Notes: generated from the letters alone by a model not told the origin. A stretch of DNA of 64,000 bases from Sphingobacterium populi (GCF_001586775.1 NZ_LQXS01000001.1:1-64000); one strand, 5' to 3'; shown: positions 17,870-27,964, counted from the first letter of the stretch. Numbers and translations are program-made.

Positions 17870-18709
17870 ATGGCGAATTTAAAAGAAGTTAGAAACCGAA
17901 TTACCTCGGTAACCTCCACGCAGCAGATCACCAAAGCCATGAAAATGGTTTCGGCAGCAAAATTGAAAAGAGCAACCAATGCTATTGTACAATTGCGCCC
18001 ATATGCCGATAAGCTGAAAGAGATCTTAACGCAGGTATCAGCATCTGTGGAAGGAAATGATTCTCCCTACACGGAAGATCGTGTTCCTACCAAAGTTATG
18101 ATCATCGTCATCACGTCCAACAGAGGTCTGGCAGGTGCTTTTAATGCCAATGCCATCAAAACAGCGAATAATTTGATTGCCGCAAAATATGCGGATCAAT
18201 TTGCCCGTGGAGATGTAAGTATTATTGCGATTGGAAAAAAAGGTCACGAATTCTTTGGCAAACGTAACTTTGCACTAGTTGGTAATCACAATGAGCTTTT
18301 CAATAATTTAAGTTTTGAGAATGTATCTGAAGTGACCGATATGGTGATGAACGAGTTCAAAGCAGGAAATGTAGATCGCGTAGAAGTAGTGTACAACCAG
18401 TTTCGTAACGCAGCAGTACAGATTCTTACTTCAGAGCAGTTATTACCTTTTGTAGCTGAGAAAGCTGAAGACACCAAGGTGGAAGAAATCGACTACATCA
18501 TTGAGCCTTCGAAAGAAAAGATCATTGAAGAATTGATTCCAAAGACGATCAAAACGCAATTGTATAAGGCAGTTTTAGATTCACATGCTTCGGAGCACGG
18601 CGCACGTATGACAGCGATGGATAAGGCTACCGATAATGCTGGCGATTTGTTGAAGCAATTGAAGCTATCGTACAACCAAGCCCGTCAGGCAGCAACACTA
18701 CGGAATTAA
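17870..18709 (+). CDS. atpG: ATP synthase F1 subunit gamma
   Basis: Central rotor shaft. Start MANLKEVRNRITSVTSTQQITKAMKMVSAAKL at 17870 is the classic N-terminal helix; an in-frame upstream ATG at 17837 would add 11 non-conserved residues. The C-terminal signature ASEHGARMTAMDKATDNAGDLL is present. 279 aa is normal. It ends the operon, followed by a strong terminator. Confidence 0.95.
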   Translation: MANLKEVRNRITSVTSTQQITKAMKMVSAAKLKRATNAIVQLRPYADKLKEILTQVSASVEGNDSPYTEDRVPTKVMIIVITSNRGLAGAFNANAIKTANNLIAAKYADQFARGDVSIIAIGKKGHEFFGKRNFALVGNHNELFNNLSFENVSEVTDMVMNEFKAGNVDRVEVVYNQFRNAAVQILTSEQLLPFVAEKAEDTKVEEIDYIIEPSKEKIIEELIPKTIKTQLYKAVLDSHASEHGARMTAMDKATDNAGDLLKQLKLSYNQARQAATLRN

Positions 18710-18785
18710 CAGAGATTGTCTCTGGAGCCGCAGCTTTGTCAAGCTAGTAACTAGTAAATATTCGCGCGATAGCGCATTACATAGC

Positions 18786-18818
18786 AAAAAAGGTAGAGAT
18801 TTTATCTCTACCTTTTTT
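18786..18818. terminator. Bidirectional terminator of the ATP synthase operon and M61 gene
   Basis: GGTAGAGAT (18792-18800), loop TTT, ATCTCTACC (18804-18812), flanked by A6 and T6. Confidence 0.9.
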
Positions 18819-18821
18819 ATT

Positions 18822-20564
18822 TTAGGAACGCTTCAACCAAACTTTCCCCAATTCTCTTTCTTGATCAGAAGCATTCTCGCGTCGTTGTACAACAAGCGAT
18901 TTTTTCTCGCTGTAGCTTAGCGGTGTGCTGATAGTACGAATAATACCATCCCGAGCGATCAATACGTCAATAGATTGTCCAAAAGTGCCTTGTTGGATAG
19001 CTATTTCCAATTCTCTACCCGCAGGATCCATCCGAACGCCATTAATACCTAATATTTCGTCATTTACATTTAGGCCAGCCTTCCATGCGGAAGAATTCCG
19101 ATCTACGCCTTTAATATATATTCTCGTGTCATTGTTCGCAGTTCGTATACCCAAACTGAGCGTTTTGCTGTCGGCTAATTGATCGATCAGTTCATAACCC
19201 ACAGGGTTGAAATAGCTATTATAATCCAACTCCTCAGTGGTGTATACTGCAGCAAATATTTCGGACAAATCCACGCCAGAAACTGCTTCCGCTAAGTCCT
19301 GGAACTCTTTTTCGGCAAATCCGCGTTGCTCCTTCAAATAAAACTGATTATAAGCTGCTTTTAAGACGTCGTCCATACGCTTTTTACCACCAGTTTCTGC
19401 AATAATTTTCAAGTCCATCGCCACAGCTAACATCGCACCCTTGTTATAATACGAAATGCTAGTGTTGGCTGAGTTTTCATCCGGGCGGTACTGCTTAATC
19501 CACGTGTCGAAACTCGACTGACCGACAGATTGTATCTCGTAACCCGGGCGATTGTACACCAGGTTAAATTCTTGTGCAAGCATCTGCAGATAATCCACTT
19601 CATCACGGAATGAGCAACGGTAAGTAATCAGATTATCATAATACGAAGTGAAACCTTCCATGATCCACAGCAGCGCTGTATAGTTTTCGTTTTCGTAGTC
19701 GAAAGGTCCAAGTGGCGCTGGACGCAATCGTTTCACATGCCACAAATGGAAATATTCATGCGCGACCAAGCTCAAAAAGTTGTTGTACGAGGCCGCTTGT
19801 GTATAACCATTGCGGCTAGCGCCGAGCACGGTCGAGTTGAGGTGCTCTAAACCGCCTGCACCTTGCTGATAATTGTGCGTGATAAAGACATAGCGATCGT
19901 TGGGATTGGATCCCCAAATGCGTGTTTCTTCCGCTACGATTTTTTGAATATCGGCAGCAAGCTGCTCCTTATTATAGTTGCCACCGCCGACCATCGCAAA
20001 TTCATGTGGTATTCCTTCCGCTTCGAAATGCCAGACATCTTGATTTCCTATTTCTATTGGAGAATCAAACAAGATGTCGAAGTTCTCGGCTTCATATGTA
20101 TGCTGATCTATTTCAGGCAAACCTGTTGTAATGGTTGACCAATTTTGTGGTAGCTCTACTTGCACCGTGCAAGGAAGATCTAAATGACCATCTACGTACA
20201 GAAATGTGCCCGCAGGGCTGATGAATGCATGCGTATCATCGATGAAATTTGTACGCACTGAAGTTTCGAAACCATATATACGATAGCGTACAGTCGTATC
20301 TTTTTGCGGATGATAGATGCGCCACGTGTTTTTGCTAATCTTCTCCTGTCTTACCGTTTCTCCATTATCCTGTTGCGCAGAAAACGACTCCACATGACGT
20401 GCAAACTCCCGTACTAAATACGATCCTGGTGTCCAAACGGGCATTTTTAGATCGATAAAATCAGCACTGAAACCTTTCAAAGAAAGGCTCACTTCCACAT
20501 AATGTGCTTGTGGTTCGGTGAATGATAGGGTATAGGAGATCGTCGGTGTGGTCTGTTCGCTCAT
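18822..20564 (-). CDS. M61-family glycyl aminopeptidase with PDZ domain
   Basis: Zinc metallopeptidase of family M61. HEYFH at residues 269-273 with Glu303 (IMEGFTSYYD) gives the HExxH...E gluzincin site. GGLEHLNST near 238 is the substrate-recognition stretch of the family. N-terminal all-beta domain at 1-180 and a C-terminal PDZ-like domain near 470-555 (GIRTANNDTRIYIKGVDRNSSAWKAGL). 580 aa is normal. No signal peptide is visible, so it is probably cytoplasmic. It is the last gene of the thyA-folA-M61 operon (27 nt gap). Confidence 0.9.
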   Translation of the reverse strand: MSEQTTPTISYTLSFTEPQAHYVEVSLSLKGFSADFIDLKMPVWTPGSYLVREFARHVESFSAQQDNGETVRQEKISKNTWRIYHPQKDTTVRYRIYGFETSVRTNFIDDTHAFISPAGTFLYVDGHLDLPCTVQVELPQNWSTITTGLPEIDQHTYEAENFDILFDSPIEIGNQDVWHFEAEGIPHEFAMVGGGNYNKEQLAADIQKIVAEETRIWGSNPNDRYVFITHNYQQGAGGLEHLNSTVLGASRNGYTQAASYNNFLSLVAHEYFHLWHVKRLRPAPLGPFDYENENYTALLWIMEGFTSYYDNLITYRCSFRDEVDYLQMLAQEFNLVYNRPGYEIQSVGQSSFDTWIKQYRPDENSANTSISYYNKGAMLAVAMDLKIIAETGGKKRMDDVLKAAYNQFYLKEQRGFAEKEFQDLAEAVSGVDLSEIFAAVYTTEELDYNSYFNPVGYELIDQLADSKTLSLGIRTANNDTRIYIKGVDRNSSAWKAGLNVNDEILGINGVRMDPAGRELEIAIQQGTFGQSIDVLIARDGIIRTISTPLSYSEKKSLVVQRRENASDQERELGKVWLKRS

Positions 20565-20591
20565 GGATTGTGATAAGGAGAAATAAATAGT

Positions 20592-21092
20592 TTAGGCTTC
20601 GATACGTTCGTAAACTTCAAAAGTAAACGCGAAAGCATGTTTTTCGTCGCTCTCGTGTCGCTTCGAATCAATCAATTTCCATTGCGACTCGTCGAATTCA
20701 GGAAAATATGCATCACCATCTATCGTCGTATGCACACGCGTCAGCAGGATTTTGTGTGCATACGGAAGCGCTTGTTTGTATATTTCGGCTCCACCGATAA
20801 TAAAAATCTCGCGCTCATCACGGCAGTAGGTGAATACTTCGTTTAGCGAGTTCGCCACATCCACATCGTCCGCTGACCATTTTTGATCGCGGGTAATTAC
20901 GATATTACGACGATCTGGCAATGCTTTGCCCATCGAATCAAAGGTCTTGCGACCCATCACCACCGAATGCTCTTTGGTTGTGTTTTTAAAATAGCGAAAA
21001 TCATCTGGCAAGTGCCAAGCAAGATCATTGTTCTTCCCAATAACGTTGTTTTCTGAAGCTGCCGCAATCAGTGTAATTGTAATATTATTCAT
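20592..21092 (-). CDS. folA: Dihydrofolate reductase
   Basis: NADPH-dependent reduction of dihydrofolate to tetrahydrofolate. Seen: ITLIAAASENNVIGKNNDLAWHLPDDF at the N-terminus with the catalytic Asp (LPDDF), VMGRKTFDSMGKALPDRRN, and IFIIGGAEIYKQALP. 166 aa is normal. It lies directly downstream of thyA, which consumes methylene-THF and makes dihydrofolate, so the pair regenerates the cofactor. Confidence 0.97.
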   Translation of the reverse strand: MNNITITLIAAASENNVIGKNNDLAWHLPDDFRYFKNTTKEHSVVMGRKTFDSMGKALPDRRNIVITRDQKWSADDVDVANSLNEVFTYCRDEREIFIIGGAEIYKQALPYAHKILLTRVHTTIDGDAYFPEFDESQWKLIDSKRHESDEKHAFAFTFEVYERIEA

Positions 21093-21150
21093 GTTTTATA
21101 ATGATAGCGTAACCAGAATTACGCTATGGTGAATGCTTTGTGTGTACTAA

Positions 21151-21972
21151 CTAAACAGCAACGGGTGCCTTAATGTGCGGATGAAAAGTATAATCTTCCA
21201 ATTCAAAATCTTCGAATTTGAAATCAAAGATATCTTTCACATCCGGATTGATCTTCATCGTCGGCATCGGCTTCGGATCTCTGGACAGTTGCAATTCTGT
21301 TTGCTCAAAATGATTACTATAGATATGCGCATCGCCGAGCGTGTGGATAAATTCTGCTGCTTCCATATCACAAACCTGCGCCACCATCATCGTTAGCAAA
21401 GCGTAGGATGCAATATTAAACGGGACACCCAAGAAAATATCGGCACTGCGCTGATACAACTGACAAGACAATTGCGGTTTCAAGATACCTTTTTCGGGTT
21501 GCGCCGGCGCGACATAAAACTGAAAGAAAGCATGGCAGGGTGGAAGTGCCATATTGCCAATTTCGGCCACGTTCCAAGCCGATACGATGATTCGTCTAGA
21601 ATCTGGCGAATTTTTCAACTGATCGATAACTTGTGCAATCTGATCGATATGTTGCCCATCTGGCGTAGGCCAAGAGCGCCACTGAGATCCATAAACCGGA
21701 CCCAGATTTCCGTTTTCATCCGCCCACTCATCCCAAATACTAACACCATTTTCTTTTAAATAGCTGATGTTGGTATCTCCTTTCAGAAACCAGATCAATT
21801 CGTGGATAATGGATCGCATGTGTAACTTTTTGGTGGTAACCAATGGAAAGCCAGCTTTCAGGTCGAAACGCATTTGATAGCCAAATACGCTGCGCGTGCC
21901 TGTTTCCGTACGATCTGTCTTTTCGGTGCCGGTGCGGTATACATGATCCAATAGATCCAGATATTGCTTCAT
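21151..21972 (-). CDS. thyA: Thymidylate synthase
   Basis: Converts dUMP to dTMP with methylene-tetrahydrofolate. The start [18 protein letters not shown] at 21972 matches the family; 16 more residues are open upstream (to 22020) but do not look conserved. Catalytic Cys in [12 protein letters not shown], phosphate-binding [12 protein letters not shown] and SQQ-like [15 protein letters not shown] are visible. There is a short insertion ([13 protein letters not shown]) right after the catalytic loop, which gives 273 aa against 264 in E. coli. First gene of the thyA-folA-M61 operon. Confidence 0.97.
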   Translation of the reverse strand: MKQYLDLLDHVYRTGTEKTDRTETGTRSVFGYQMRFDLKAGFPLVTTKKLHMRSIIHELIWFLKGDTNISYLKENGVSIWDEWADENGNLGPVYGSQWRSWPTPDGQHIDQIAQVIDQLKNSPDSRRIIVSAWNVAEIGNMALPPCHAFFQFYVAPAQPEKGILKPQLSCQLYQRSADIFLGVPFNIASYALLTMMVAQVCDMEAAEFIHTLGDAHIYSNHFEQTELQLSRDPKPMPTMKINPDVKDIFDFKFEDFELEDYTFHPHIKAPVAV

Positions 21973-22152
21973 ATTCTTATTTCTGTCATAGTTAAAAAAA
22001 CGATGTTCTCCCCAGCTCATTGGTCACGATGGTAAAACCTCGCGCATGCTGCATAATGGTGGTATTGGAAACCACTATCTGCGAAGATAGCGGTTTTTCA
22101 TATCATGCAGAGATCATATTTTTTCCACAAAGCACATTTCGAGCATTTTGTG

Positions 22153-22160
22153 TATTTTTG
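22153..22160 (+). promoter_or_regulatory. -7 element upstream of mtaB
   Basis: TATTTTTG. It is followed four bases later by an ATG that opens a 14-codon frame (22165-22209) ending 12 nt before the mtaB start. No good -33 TTG is seen. Confidence 0.45.
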
Positions 22161-22221
22161 CAAAATGAAAAGCAGGTATCTGACGAACTCGTCGGGTAGC
22201 GATGCGTAGAAGAGTAAGCAC

Positions 22222-23556
22222 ATGGATGAGATGACAATGAACAAGAAGGTAGCGTTTTATACGCTGGGATGTAAACTGAATTTTTCGGAAACTTCTTCTA
22301 TTGGACGCTTATTCAAGGATGCTGGCTACGATACCACTCCGTTCAACAGTCAGGCTGATGTTTATGTCATCAATACTTGTTCGGTAACTGATAATGCGGA
22401 TAAAAAATGCCGTAAAGTGGTTAAAGAAGCCTTAAAACATTCTCCAAATGCTTACATCACGATCGTAGGCTGTTATGCGCAACTGAAACCCAAAGAAATC
22501 TCGGAAATACCGGGAGTAGATATGGTGTTGGGCGCAGCCGAAAAGTTCAATATCATCGAGCATATCAATGATCTAACCAAGCAGGAGAAAGCGGTGGTAC
22601 ACAATGCACCAATTGCCGAAACGCAGCAATTTGTATCTGCTTTTTCGATCGGCGATCGTACCCGTACTTTTTTGAAAGTGCAAGACGGTTGTGATTATTC
22701 CTGTACCTTTTGTACCATTCCATTAGCCCGTGGCGCGAGTCGTTCAGGTAGCATTCCTGATTTGGTGCAGCAAGCGGCAGATATCGCTGCTTCCGGTGTA
22801 AAAGAAATCGTACTCACAGGCGTAAATATTGGTGATTACGGTATTCGAGATGGCAAACGTCAGGATAAGTTTCTGGATCTCGTCAAAGCTTTGGATGAAG
22901 TGCAAGGAATTGACCGTATTCGGATATCCTCCATCGAGCCCAACTTGCTTTCTAATGAAATTATTGAGTTTGTCGCCCAATCGCAACGTTTTGTGCCGCA
23001 CTTTCATATGCCATTGCAATCTGGTAACAACAAAACCTTGGCAGCAATGCGCCGTCGTTACAAACGCGAATTGTACGCAGAGCGTGTGGCAAAGATCAAA
23101 TCTTTGATGCCTAATTGCTGCATTGGTGTGGATGTGATTGTTGGTTTTCCAGGCGAAACTCGCGAAGATTTCCTCGATACGTACAACTTCCTCAATGAGC
23201 TAGATATATCCTATTTGCACGTCTTTACGTACTCAGAGCGTGAAAATACCATTGCCGCACAAATGGAAGGTGCAGTACCTGGGTCGCAACGTAGCGATAG
23301 AAGCAAAATGCTCCATATCTTATCCGAGAAGAAACGTCGTGCATTCTACGAATCACAGGTAAATTCGATTGGCGATGTGCTGTTCGAAGGGGATGAGAAA
23401 GACGGTTACATGCACGGTTTCTCCAAAAACTACGTGAAAGTTCGTACGCCGTACGATCCGCTATTGGTCAATGAGATCGTTCCAGTACGATTTACCACCG
23501 TGACCGATTCGGGCGAAATGGATATGGAAGAGCTTCCGGAGTTATTAGCTCATTAG
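22222..23556 (+). CDS. mtaB: tRNA t6A37 methylthiotransferase MtaB
   Basis: Radical SAM methylthiotransferase converting t6A to ms2t6A at position 37 of tRNAs reading ANN codons. N-terminal UPF0004 domain with cluster cysteines C17 (TLGCKLN), C53 (NTCSVTDNADKKCR) and C84 (VGCYAQ). The SAM cluster CX3CX2C is at C157, C161, C164 (GCDYSCTFC). FHMPLQSGNN and the C-terminal TRAM-like part are present. LGCKLN and DNADKKCR fit MtaB rather than MiaB or RimO. Three in-frame ATGs (22222, 22231, 22237) are possible starts. Confidence 0.9.
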   Translation: MDEMTMNKKVAFYTLGCKLNFSETSSIGRLFKDAGYDTTPFNSQADVYVINTCSVTDNADKKCRKVVKEALKHSPNAYITIVGCYAQLKPKEISEIPGVDMVLGAAEKFNIIEHINDLTKQEKAVVHNAPIAETQQFVSAFSIGDRTRTFLKVQDGCDYSCTFCTIPLARGASRSGSIPDLVQQAADIAASGVKEIVLTGVNIGDYGIRDGKRQDKFLDLVKALDEVQGIDRIRISSIEPNLLSNEIIEFVAQSQRFVPHFHMPLQSGNNKTLAAMRRRYKRELYAERVAKIKSLMPNCCIGVDVIVGFPGETREDFLDTYNFLNELDISYLHVFTYSERENTIAAQMEGAVPGSQRSDRSKMLHILSEKKRRAFYESQVNSIGDVLFEGDEKDGYMHGFSKNYVKVRTPYDPLLVNEIVPVRFTTVTDSGEMDMEELPELLAH

Positions 23557-23703
23557 GTAGTAATTTTTCTCCATAATATTAGTTGCACCTTCACCAATGT
23601 TTCGCGAGAGCGATAGCACTATAAGTGTTTTATGGCAATTTACTGTGCGATTTTCATAATATTTTCATAATATCAGGTTGTTTTTTGCATAACGATGCGA
23701 CGG

Positions 23704-23711
23704 TATTTTTG
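23704..23711 (+). promoter_or_regulatory. -7 element upstream of the Oar-like receptor gene
   Basis: TATTTTTG; a TTG lies 23 nt upstream. It ends 37 nt before the ATG at 23749 and supports that start over the in-frame codon at 23695. Confidence 0.5.
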
Positions 23712-23748
23712 CTGGCACATTAACAGCACTATATTCGATTATTGTTTT

Positions 23749-26700
23749 ATGAAAAGAACAGCTACACATCATGCATTTTGTGTTTTCTACCTGCTTACTT
23801 TACTGTTTGCTACCAGCAATCATGTACTTGGTCAAGGTACACAGGCCGCTATTGCGGGCCGCGTTTTGAATTCTTCTGGTGCGCCTGTTGCAGGTGCTAC
23901 GATACAAGTTCGCAATGAATCTACCGGTTTTACCACGAGTTCAATAAGTAACGATCGTGGCAATTTTGATATTAAACAGTTGCCCTTAGGCGGTCCATAT
24001 GTCGTTACGGCTACGCACCTGAGCAGTGGGGAAGGAGCTGTAACGGGTATTCAACTGAATCAAGGAGATGTGGCTCGCATCGAAGTTGAAGTTGTCTCGC
24101 GCACGTCCAGCCTAGATGTCGTAGAAGTCAATGCATCAGGTTTAGTAAATACGAAAGATTATTTGGGGGCAGCTACCGCATTCTCCTCCAAAGTAATTCG
24201 CTCTTTGCCAGTAAATGGACGGAATTTTACTTCCTTAACCGAACTTTCCCCTTTAGCTACAGCAGGCGGTTCTATTTCAGGCCAGTTAGCATCTTCTACT
24301 AACTTTACCATTGATGGTATGAGTGCGAAAAACCCAACATCTGCCGGATCAACTACGGCAAGAAGTGGTGCGCCTTATTCATTATCTATGGAAGCCGTAC
24401 GTGAGTTTAAAGTGGTTACCAATCAGTATGATGTTACTTTTGGTCGAAGCGGCGGAGGTACAGTAAGTGCGGTGACCAAAGCAGGAACGAATACCTTAAC
24501 TGGGTCGGCTTTTATGTTCGGTCGTGCAGATTGGTCGAGTAGCAGGTACGATATCGCAGGCAATCCACGTTTGGGAAGTTATGGAACCTATCAGTATGGG
24601 TTTTCGTTAGGAGGTCCGATTATAAAAGATAAACTCCATTTTTTCGCTGTGTGGGATCGTCAGCAAGACAATCGCGCATTGCTCATCGCCGATCTTCGGG
24701 GCGATTTAAACCAGCAAGTGTTTGGTATTAACCAAGCTACGCTCGATCGGTACTTGGGTATTGCCAGAAGTCGTTATGGCGTATCCGATGTGCCGCAGAC
24801 CGGAGCTATTGATAAGAAACGGACTTCTGATGCTGGATTTTTAAGGTTAGATTGGCAGATCAATGATAAAAATTTATTGACCGTGCGCAACAACTTTACC
24901 TACGATTACAATCCATTAGGTTTGGCGGATAATACCAGTATTAATCTTCTGGAGTCTTATGGTAATGATAAAAACGTGGACAATAATTTTTTGGCGACCC
25001 TAAGAACATCTATATCTCCACGATTAACCAACGAGTTAAAAGTCCAATATCTTTATCTTTACCAGAATAGTACACAAGGCGATCAGATTGCACCGGGGTA
25101 CATTCCGAGAGCCATCGTGGAAGGCGTAGAGTCTACCATTGAAGGAGGAACACTTCGTACCAACTTGCAGTTAGGAGGTCATCGCTTCGCACAAGAAAAT
25201 TTTCGGAATCATGTGGTACAGTTAATGAATAACGTGTATTACGATACGGATTGGGCAAAGTATGTATTGGGAGTGGATTTGATGACGACTACTTCCAAAT
25301 CTGTTTACGGTTCTGAGGTCAATGGACGTTTCCACTTTTCGGGTCTAGATAACTTGGAGCAAGGTAATGCTTATAGATATTATCGTGAAGTGCCGTTAAA
25401 AGACGATGTCGCGGTACGCGGTACAATTGCTAATCTCGGGGTGTATGGACAGATGCGTAAAGATATTGCTCCGGGAATGGAAATAACAGCCGGACTTCGC
25501 TTCGATTATGCGGGCTATCCTAAAGCACAGTACAACCCATTAGTCGACCAAGAATTGGGTATTCGAACCGATAATAAGTTGGGTACATTTATCATACAGC
25601 CAAGATTACAATTTAGTTGGGATATCAACCAGAATGGTACAGATATACTACGTGCTGGTGCTGGTATTTTTGCTTCTGATATCAACAATTACATGATTAT
25701 CAATAACCTAACATTCGATGGAAGTAATTTTACCACCGTCGATGTACGTGGTGCTGCTGTTCCAGCGGTTGATTTTAATTCTTATCGCGCCGATATGAGT
25801 ACGATTCCAACGGTGTTGGATCGGGGAGTACCTACCATCAATTATACAGGAGAAAATGCTGCCGTACCAACAGTGTACAAAGCCAACCTTTCTTATACAC
25901 GCTTTATTACTGATAGGTTCAAAGTAAGCGCTACAGGCTACATGACTTTGGGACGTAATAACTATACATACATTGATCGTAATATGGTGGCAGATCCGTT
26001 CTTCCGCTTAGCGAACGAAGGAAACCGCTCCGTATTCGTTCCAGAAAATACGATTCCAAACAATGGACAACCTGACTGGCAGCAAGGAAGAATTTCTGAT
26101 CAGCTTGGTCGTGTGCTCGAACTGACGAGTATTGGTAAAGTGAATAATTATGCCGTCGTAATTGATGGTACATACAATTACTTTAAAGACGGCACGTTCA
26201 CCGTGAGCTACACATGGAACGATACAAAAGATAATACGTCTTTTAATGGTAACGTGGCCAACTCAGCAACTTTATCTCAAGCGGTAATAAATGATCCACG
26301 CGACTTGAGTATGGTGACGTATTCTTCCAACCAATTTCGTCATAAGTTAGTAGCTTATGGAAACTTGCCTACCTTCTACGGTGTGCAGGTTGGTGTTCGA
26401 TATACAGGGATTGGTGGTACAAGGTACAGCTTGCTCGCTGGCGCCAATACTAGTGGTGATTTTGGTGGTGCGGCGAATAACTTAGCGTATATATTCGACT
26501 ATACCAATCCCAATACTCCGCAAAACATTCGTACTGGATTGCAAGCTATTTTGGATAACCCCGAGGCTAGTCAAAGTATGAAAAATTATATTGAGACTTA
26601 TAGAGGTACGTTTGCAGAACGCAATGGCGGGATCAACGGCTTTTATGGTACGGTAGACGTTCGTTTGGCGACCAACGTGAAGCTTTTCCGTTCGCACAGC

Positions 26701-26913
26701 GTAGAAATATCTGGCGAGATTTTCAATTTTATGAATATGCTCAACAAAGAATGGGGCGTAATGCACAACCTGGGATCACAAGCGTTATATGCTTTGCCCG
26801 CAGCAAATGCTTTTACCGACGGTCAATTCAATTACAATGTTAATAGCGTAGGCCGGGCGGCACCATCCGGCAACCCGTTCCAAGTTCAATTCGGAATGCG
26901 CTATGCCTTCTAA
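23749..26913 (+). CDS. TonB-dependent receptor, Oar-like
   Basis: Outer-membrane receptor for energy-coupled uptake. Signal peptide MKRTATHHAFCVFYLLTLLF...VLGQ from the ATG at 23749. Then a carboxypeptidase-regulatory-like beta domain (IAGRVLNSSGAPVAGATIQVRN) at about residues 30-115, a plug (RSLPVNGRNFTSLTELSP, NFTIDGMSAKNPT, VREFKVVTNQYDVTFGRSGGG) and a long beta-barrel ending in an aromatic residue (FGMRYAF). 1054 aa. No SusD partner is adjacent; Oar-like receptors usually lack one and their ligands are often unknown or peptides. Monocistronic, ended by a terminator. Confidence 0.9.
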   Translation: MKRTATHHAFCVFYLLTLLFATSNHVLGQGTQAAIAGRVLNSSGAPVAGATIQVRNESTGFTTSSISNDRGNFDIKQLPLGGPYVVTATHLSSGEGAVTGIQLNQGDVARIEVEVVSRTSSLDVVEVNASGLVNTKDYLGAATAFSSKVIRSLPVNGRNFTSLTELSPLATAGGSISGQLASSTNFTIDGMSAKNPTSAGSTTARSGAPYSLSMEAVREFKVVTNQYDVTFGRSGGGTVSAVTKAGTNTLTGSAFMFGRADWSSSRYDIAGNPRLGSYGTYQYGFSLGGPIIKDKLHFFAVWDRQQDNRALLIADLRGDLNQQVFGINQATLDRYLGIARSRYGVSDVPQTGAIDKKRTSDAGFLRLDWQINDKNLLTVRNNFTYDYNPLGLADNTSINLLESYGNDKNVDNNFLATLRTSISPRLTNELKVQYLYLYQNSTQGDQIAPGYIPRAIVEGVESTIEGGTLRTNLQLGGHRFAQENFRNHVVQLMNNVYYDTDWAKYVLGVDLMTTTSKSVYGSEVNGRFHFSGLDNLEQGNAYRYYREVPLKDDVAVRGTIANLGVYGQMRKDIAPGMEITAGLRFDYAGYPKAQYNPLVDQELGIRTDNKLGTFIIQPRLQFSWDINQNGTDILRAGAGIFASDINNYMIINNLTFDGSNFTTVDVRGAAVPAVDFNSYRADMSTIPTVLDRGVPTINYTGENAAVPTVYKANLSYTRFITDRFKVSATGYMTLGRNNYTYIDRNMVADPFFRLANEGNRSVFVPENTIPNNGQPDWQQGRISDQLGRVLELTSIGKVNNYAVVIDGTYNYFKDGTFTVSYTWNDTKDNTSFNGNVANSATLSQAVINDPRDLSMVTYSSNQFRHKLVAYGNLPTFYGVQVGVRYTGIGGTRYSLLAGANTSGDFGGAANNLAYIFDYTNPNTPQNIRTGLQAILDNPEASQSMKNYIETYRGTFAERNGGINGFYGTVDVRLATNVKLFRSHSVEISGEIFNFMNMLNKEWGVMHNLGSQALYALPAANAFTDGQFNYNVNSVGRAAPSGNPFQVQFGMRYAF

Positions 26914-26977
26914 AAAAAAATATTCCACCAACCAATTGCATAGCAAATAGTTGCTGTGCATGACAATAAATTATGCT

Positions 26978-27008
26978 AGCTCCGATGTTAAAGCGTCGGA
27001 GCTTTTTT
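26978..27008 (+). terminator. Terminator of the Oar-like receptor gene
   Basis: AGCTCCGA (26978-26985) pairs with TCGGAGCT (26996-27003), followed by a T run. It overlaps the 3' end of the convergent EamA gene. Confidence 0.8.
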
Positions 27009-27890
27009 AGGTTTTTGGAGTTGAATAGCCACAATGACGGTAAGAATGAAGATCAGGCCAAACCATTGTCCGCCAGACACATATTCGCCTAGTATCAAAT
27101 GCGACATGCACACCGCCACAGGCAATTCTACTGCACTTAAAATACTGCCTAAGGAATATCCCGTTTTGGGCATGCCGTACGCAAATAGCAATGGTGGAAT
27201 CACGGTGCCAAATAGGGCTAATAAAAGCCCATAAGGTAACAAGCGAAGCATCGTATCCAAGCATAATAATCCAACCGGTCGCAATAAGACTATGATAAGT
27301 AGCAAAGCACCCGAAATCATCAAAGCACTTTTTAATACCGTCGGATAATCGTTACCAATTCGACCATTAAGCATGATAAAAAGCGAATAGGCCGTAGCGG
27401 CACCTAATCCGTACAACAATCCTTGAATAGACAGTTTAGGAGCCTCTTCTTCTAAAAATCCTGTGGAAAATATGGTTCCAATGATGATCAGCACACAACC
27501 AATTAATTGTATTGTACTCGGAGCTTTTCTAAACAGTAGCCACTCTAAGATGGCGCCAATCCAAATGTATTGCATCAATAGGATAATCGCGATCGAAGCC
27601 GGTACGAGTTGTACACATTGATAATATAATACACTGACTAGTCCAGTGCTCAAGCCAGCTACGATCAACAACCACTTAGGATCTTTGCGATTGGTAGGCC
27701 GTGTAGATGTTGTGCTTAATGGTGTAAATGCATACACCAACCATAAAAAAATGGCGCCAAATAGTGCCTGAGCGCCAGTTACCTCACCTAAGCTAAAATC
27801 TGCTTCATACGCTTTTTTTACAAAAGTTGAAAGTACGCCAAAACTTGCTGCTCCCCAAAAAACAGCCAACGATCCTTTTAATTTTTCCAT
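26988..27890 (-). CDS. EamA/DMT-family transporter
   Basis: Drug/metabolite transporter superfamily protein with about ten membrane helices in two EamA repeats (first LKGSLAVFWGAASFGVLSTFVKKAY, second GLLYGLGAATAYSLFIMLNGRI). Substrate unknown; relatives export amino acids or metabolites. I start at the ATG 27890 (MEKLKGSL) because a TACTTTTG box sits 7 nt before it on the minus strand; the longer frame to 27947 runs through this box. 300 aa is normal. Confidence 0.85.
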   Translation of the reverse strand: MEKLKGSLAVFWGAASFGVLSTFVKKAYEADFSLGEVTGAQALFGAIFLWLVYAFTPLSTTSTRPTNRKDPKWLLIVAGLSTGLVSVLYYQCVQLVPASIAIILLMQYIWIGAILEWLLFRKAPSTIQLIGCVLIIIGTIFSTGFLEEEAPKLSIQGLLYGLGAATAYSLFIMLNGRIGNDYPTVLKSALMISGALLLIIVLLRPVGLLCLDTMLRLLPYGLLLALFGTVIPPLLFAYGMPKTGYSLGSILSAVELPVAVCMSHLILGEYVSGGQWFGLIFILTVIVAIQLQKPKKAPTL

Positions 27891-27897
27891 TACCTCG

Positions 27898-27905
27898 CAA
27901 AAGTA
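27898..27905 (-). promoter_or_regulatory. -7 element of the EamA gene
   Basis: TACTTTTG on the minus strand, 7 nt before the ATG. It forms a divergent pair with the promoter at 27931-27960. Confidence 0.5.
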
Positions 27906-27930
27906 AATAACAAATGTGGAAAAAAGTGCT

Positions 27931-27960
27931 TTGCTTTTTCGTATCACGAAAATACTTTTG
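27931..27960 (+). promoter_or_regulatory. Bacteroidota-type promoter of the NlpC/P60 gene
   Basis: TTG (27931-27933), 19-nt spacer, TACTTTTG (27953-27960). The ATG at 27965 is only 4 nt beyond, so the mRNA is predicted leaderless. Confidence 0.65.
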
Positions 27961-27964
27961 TAGC

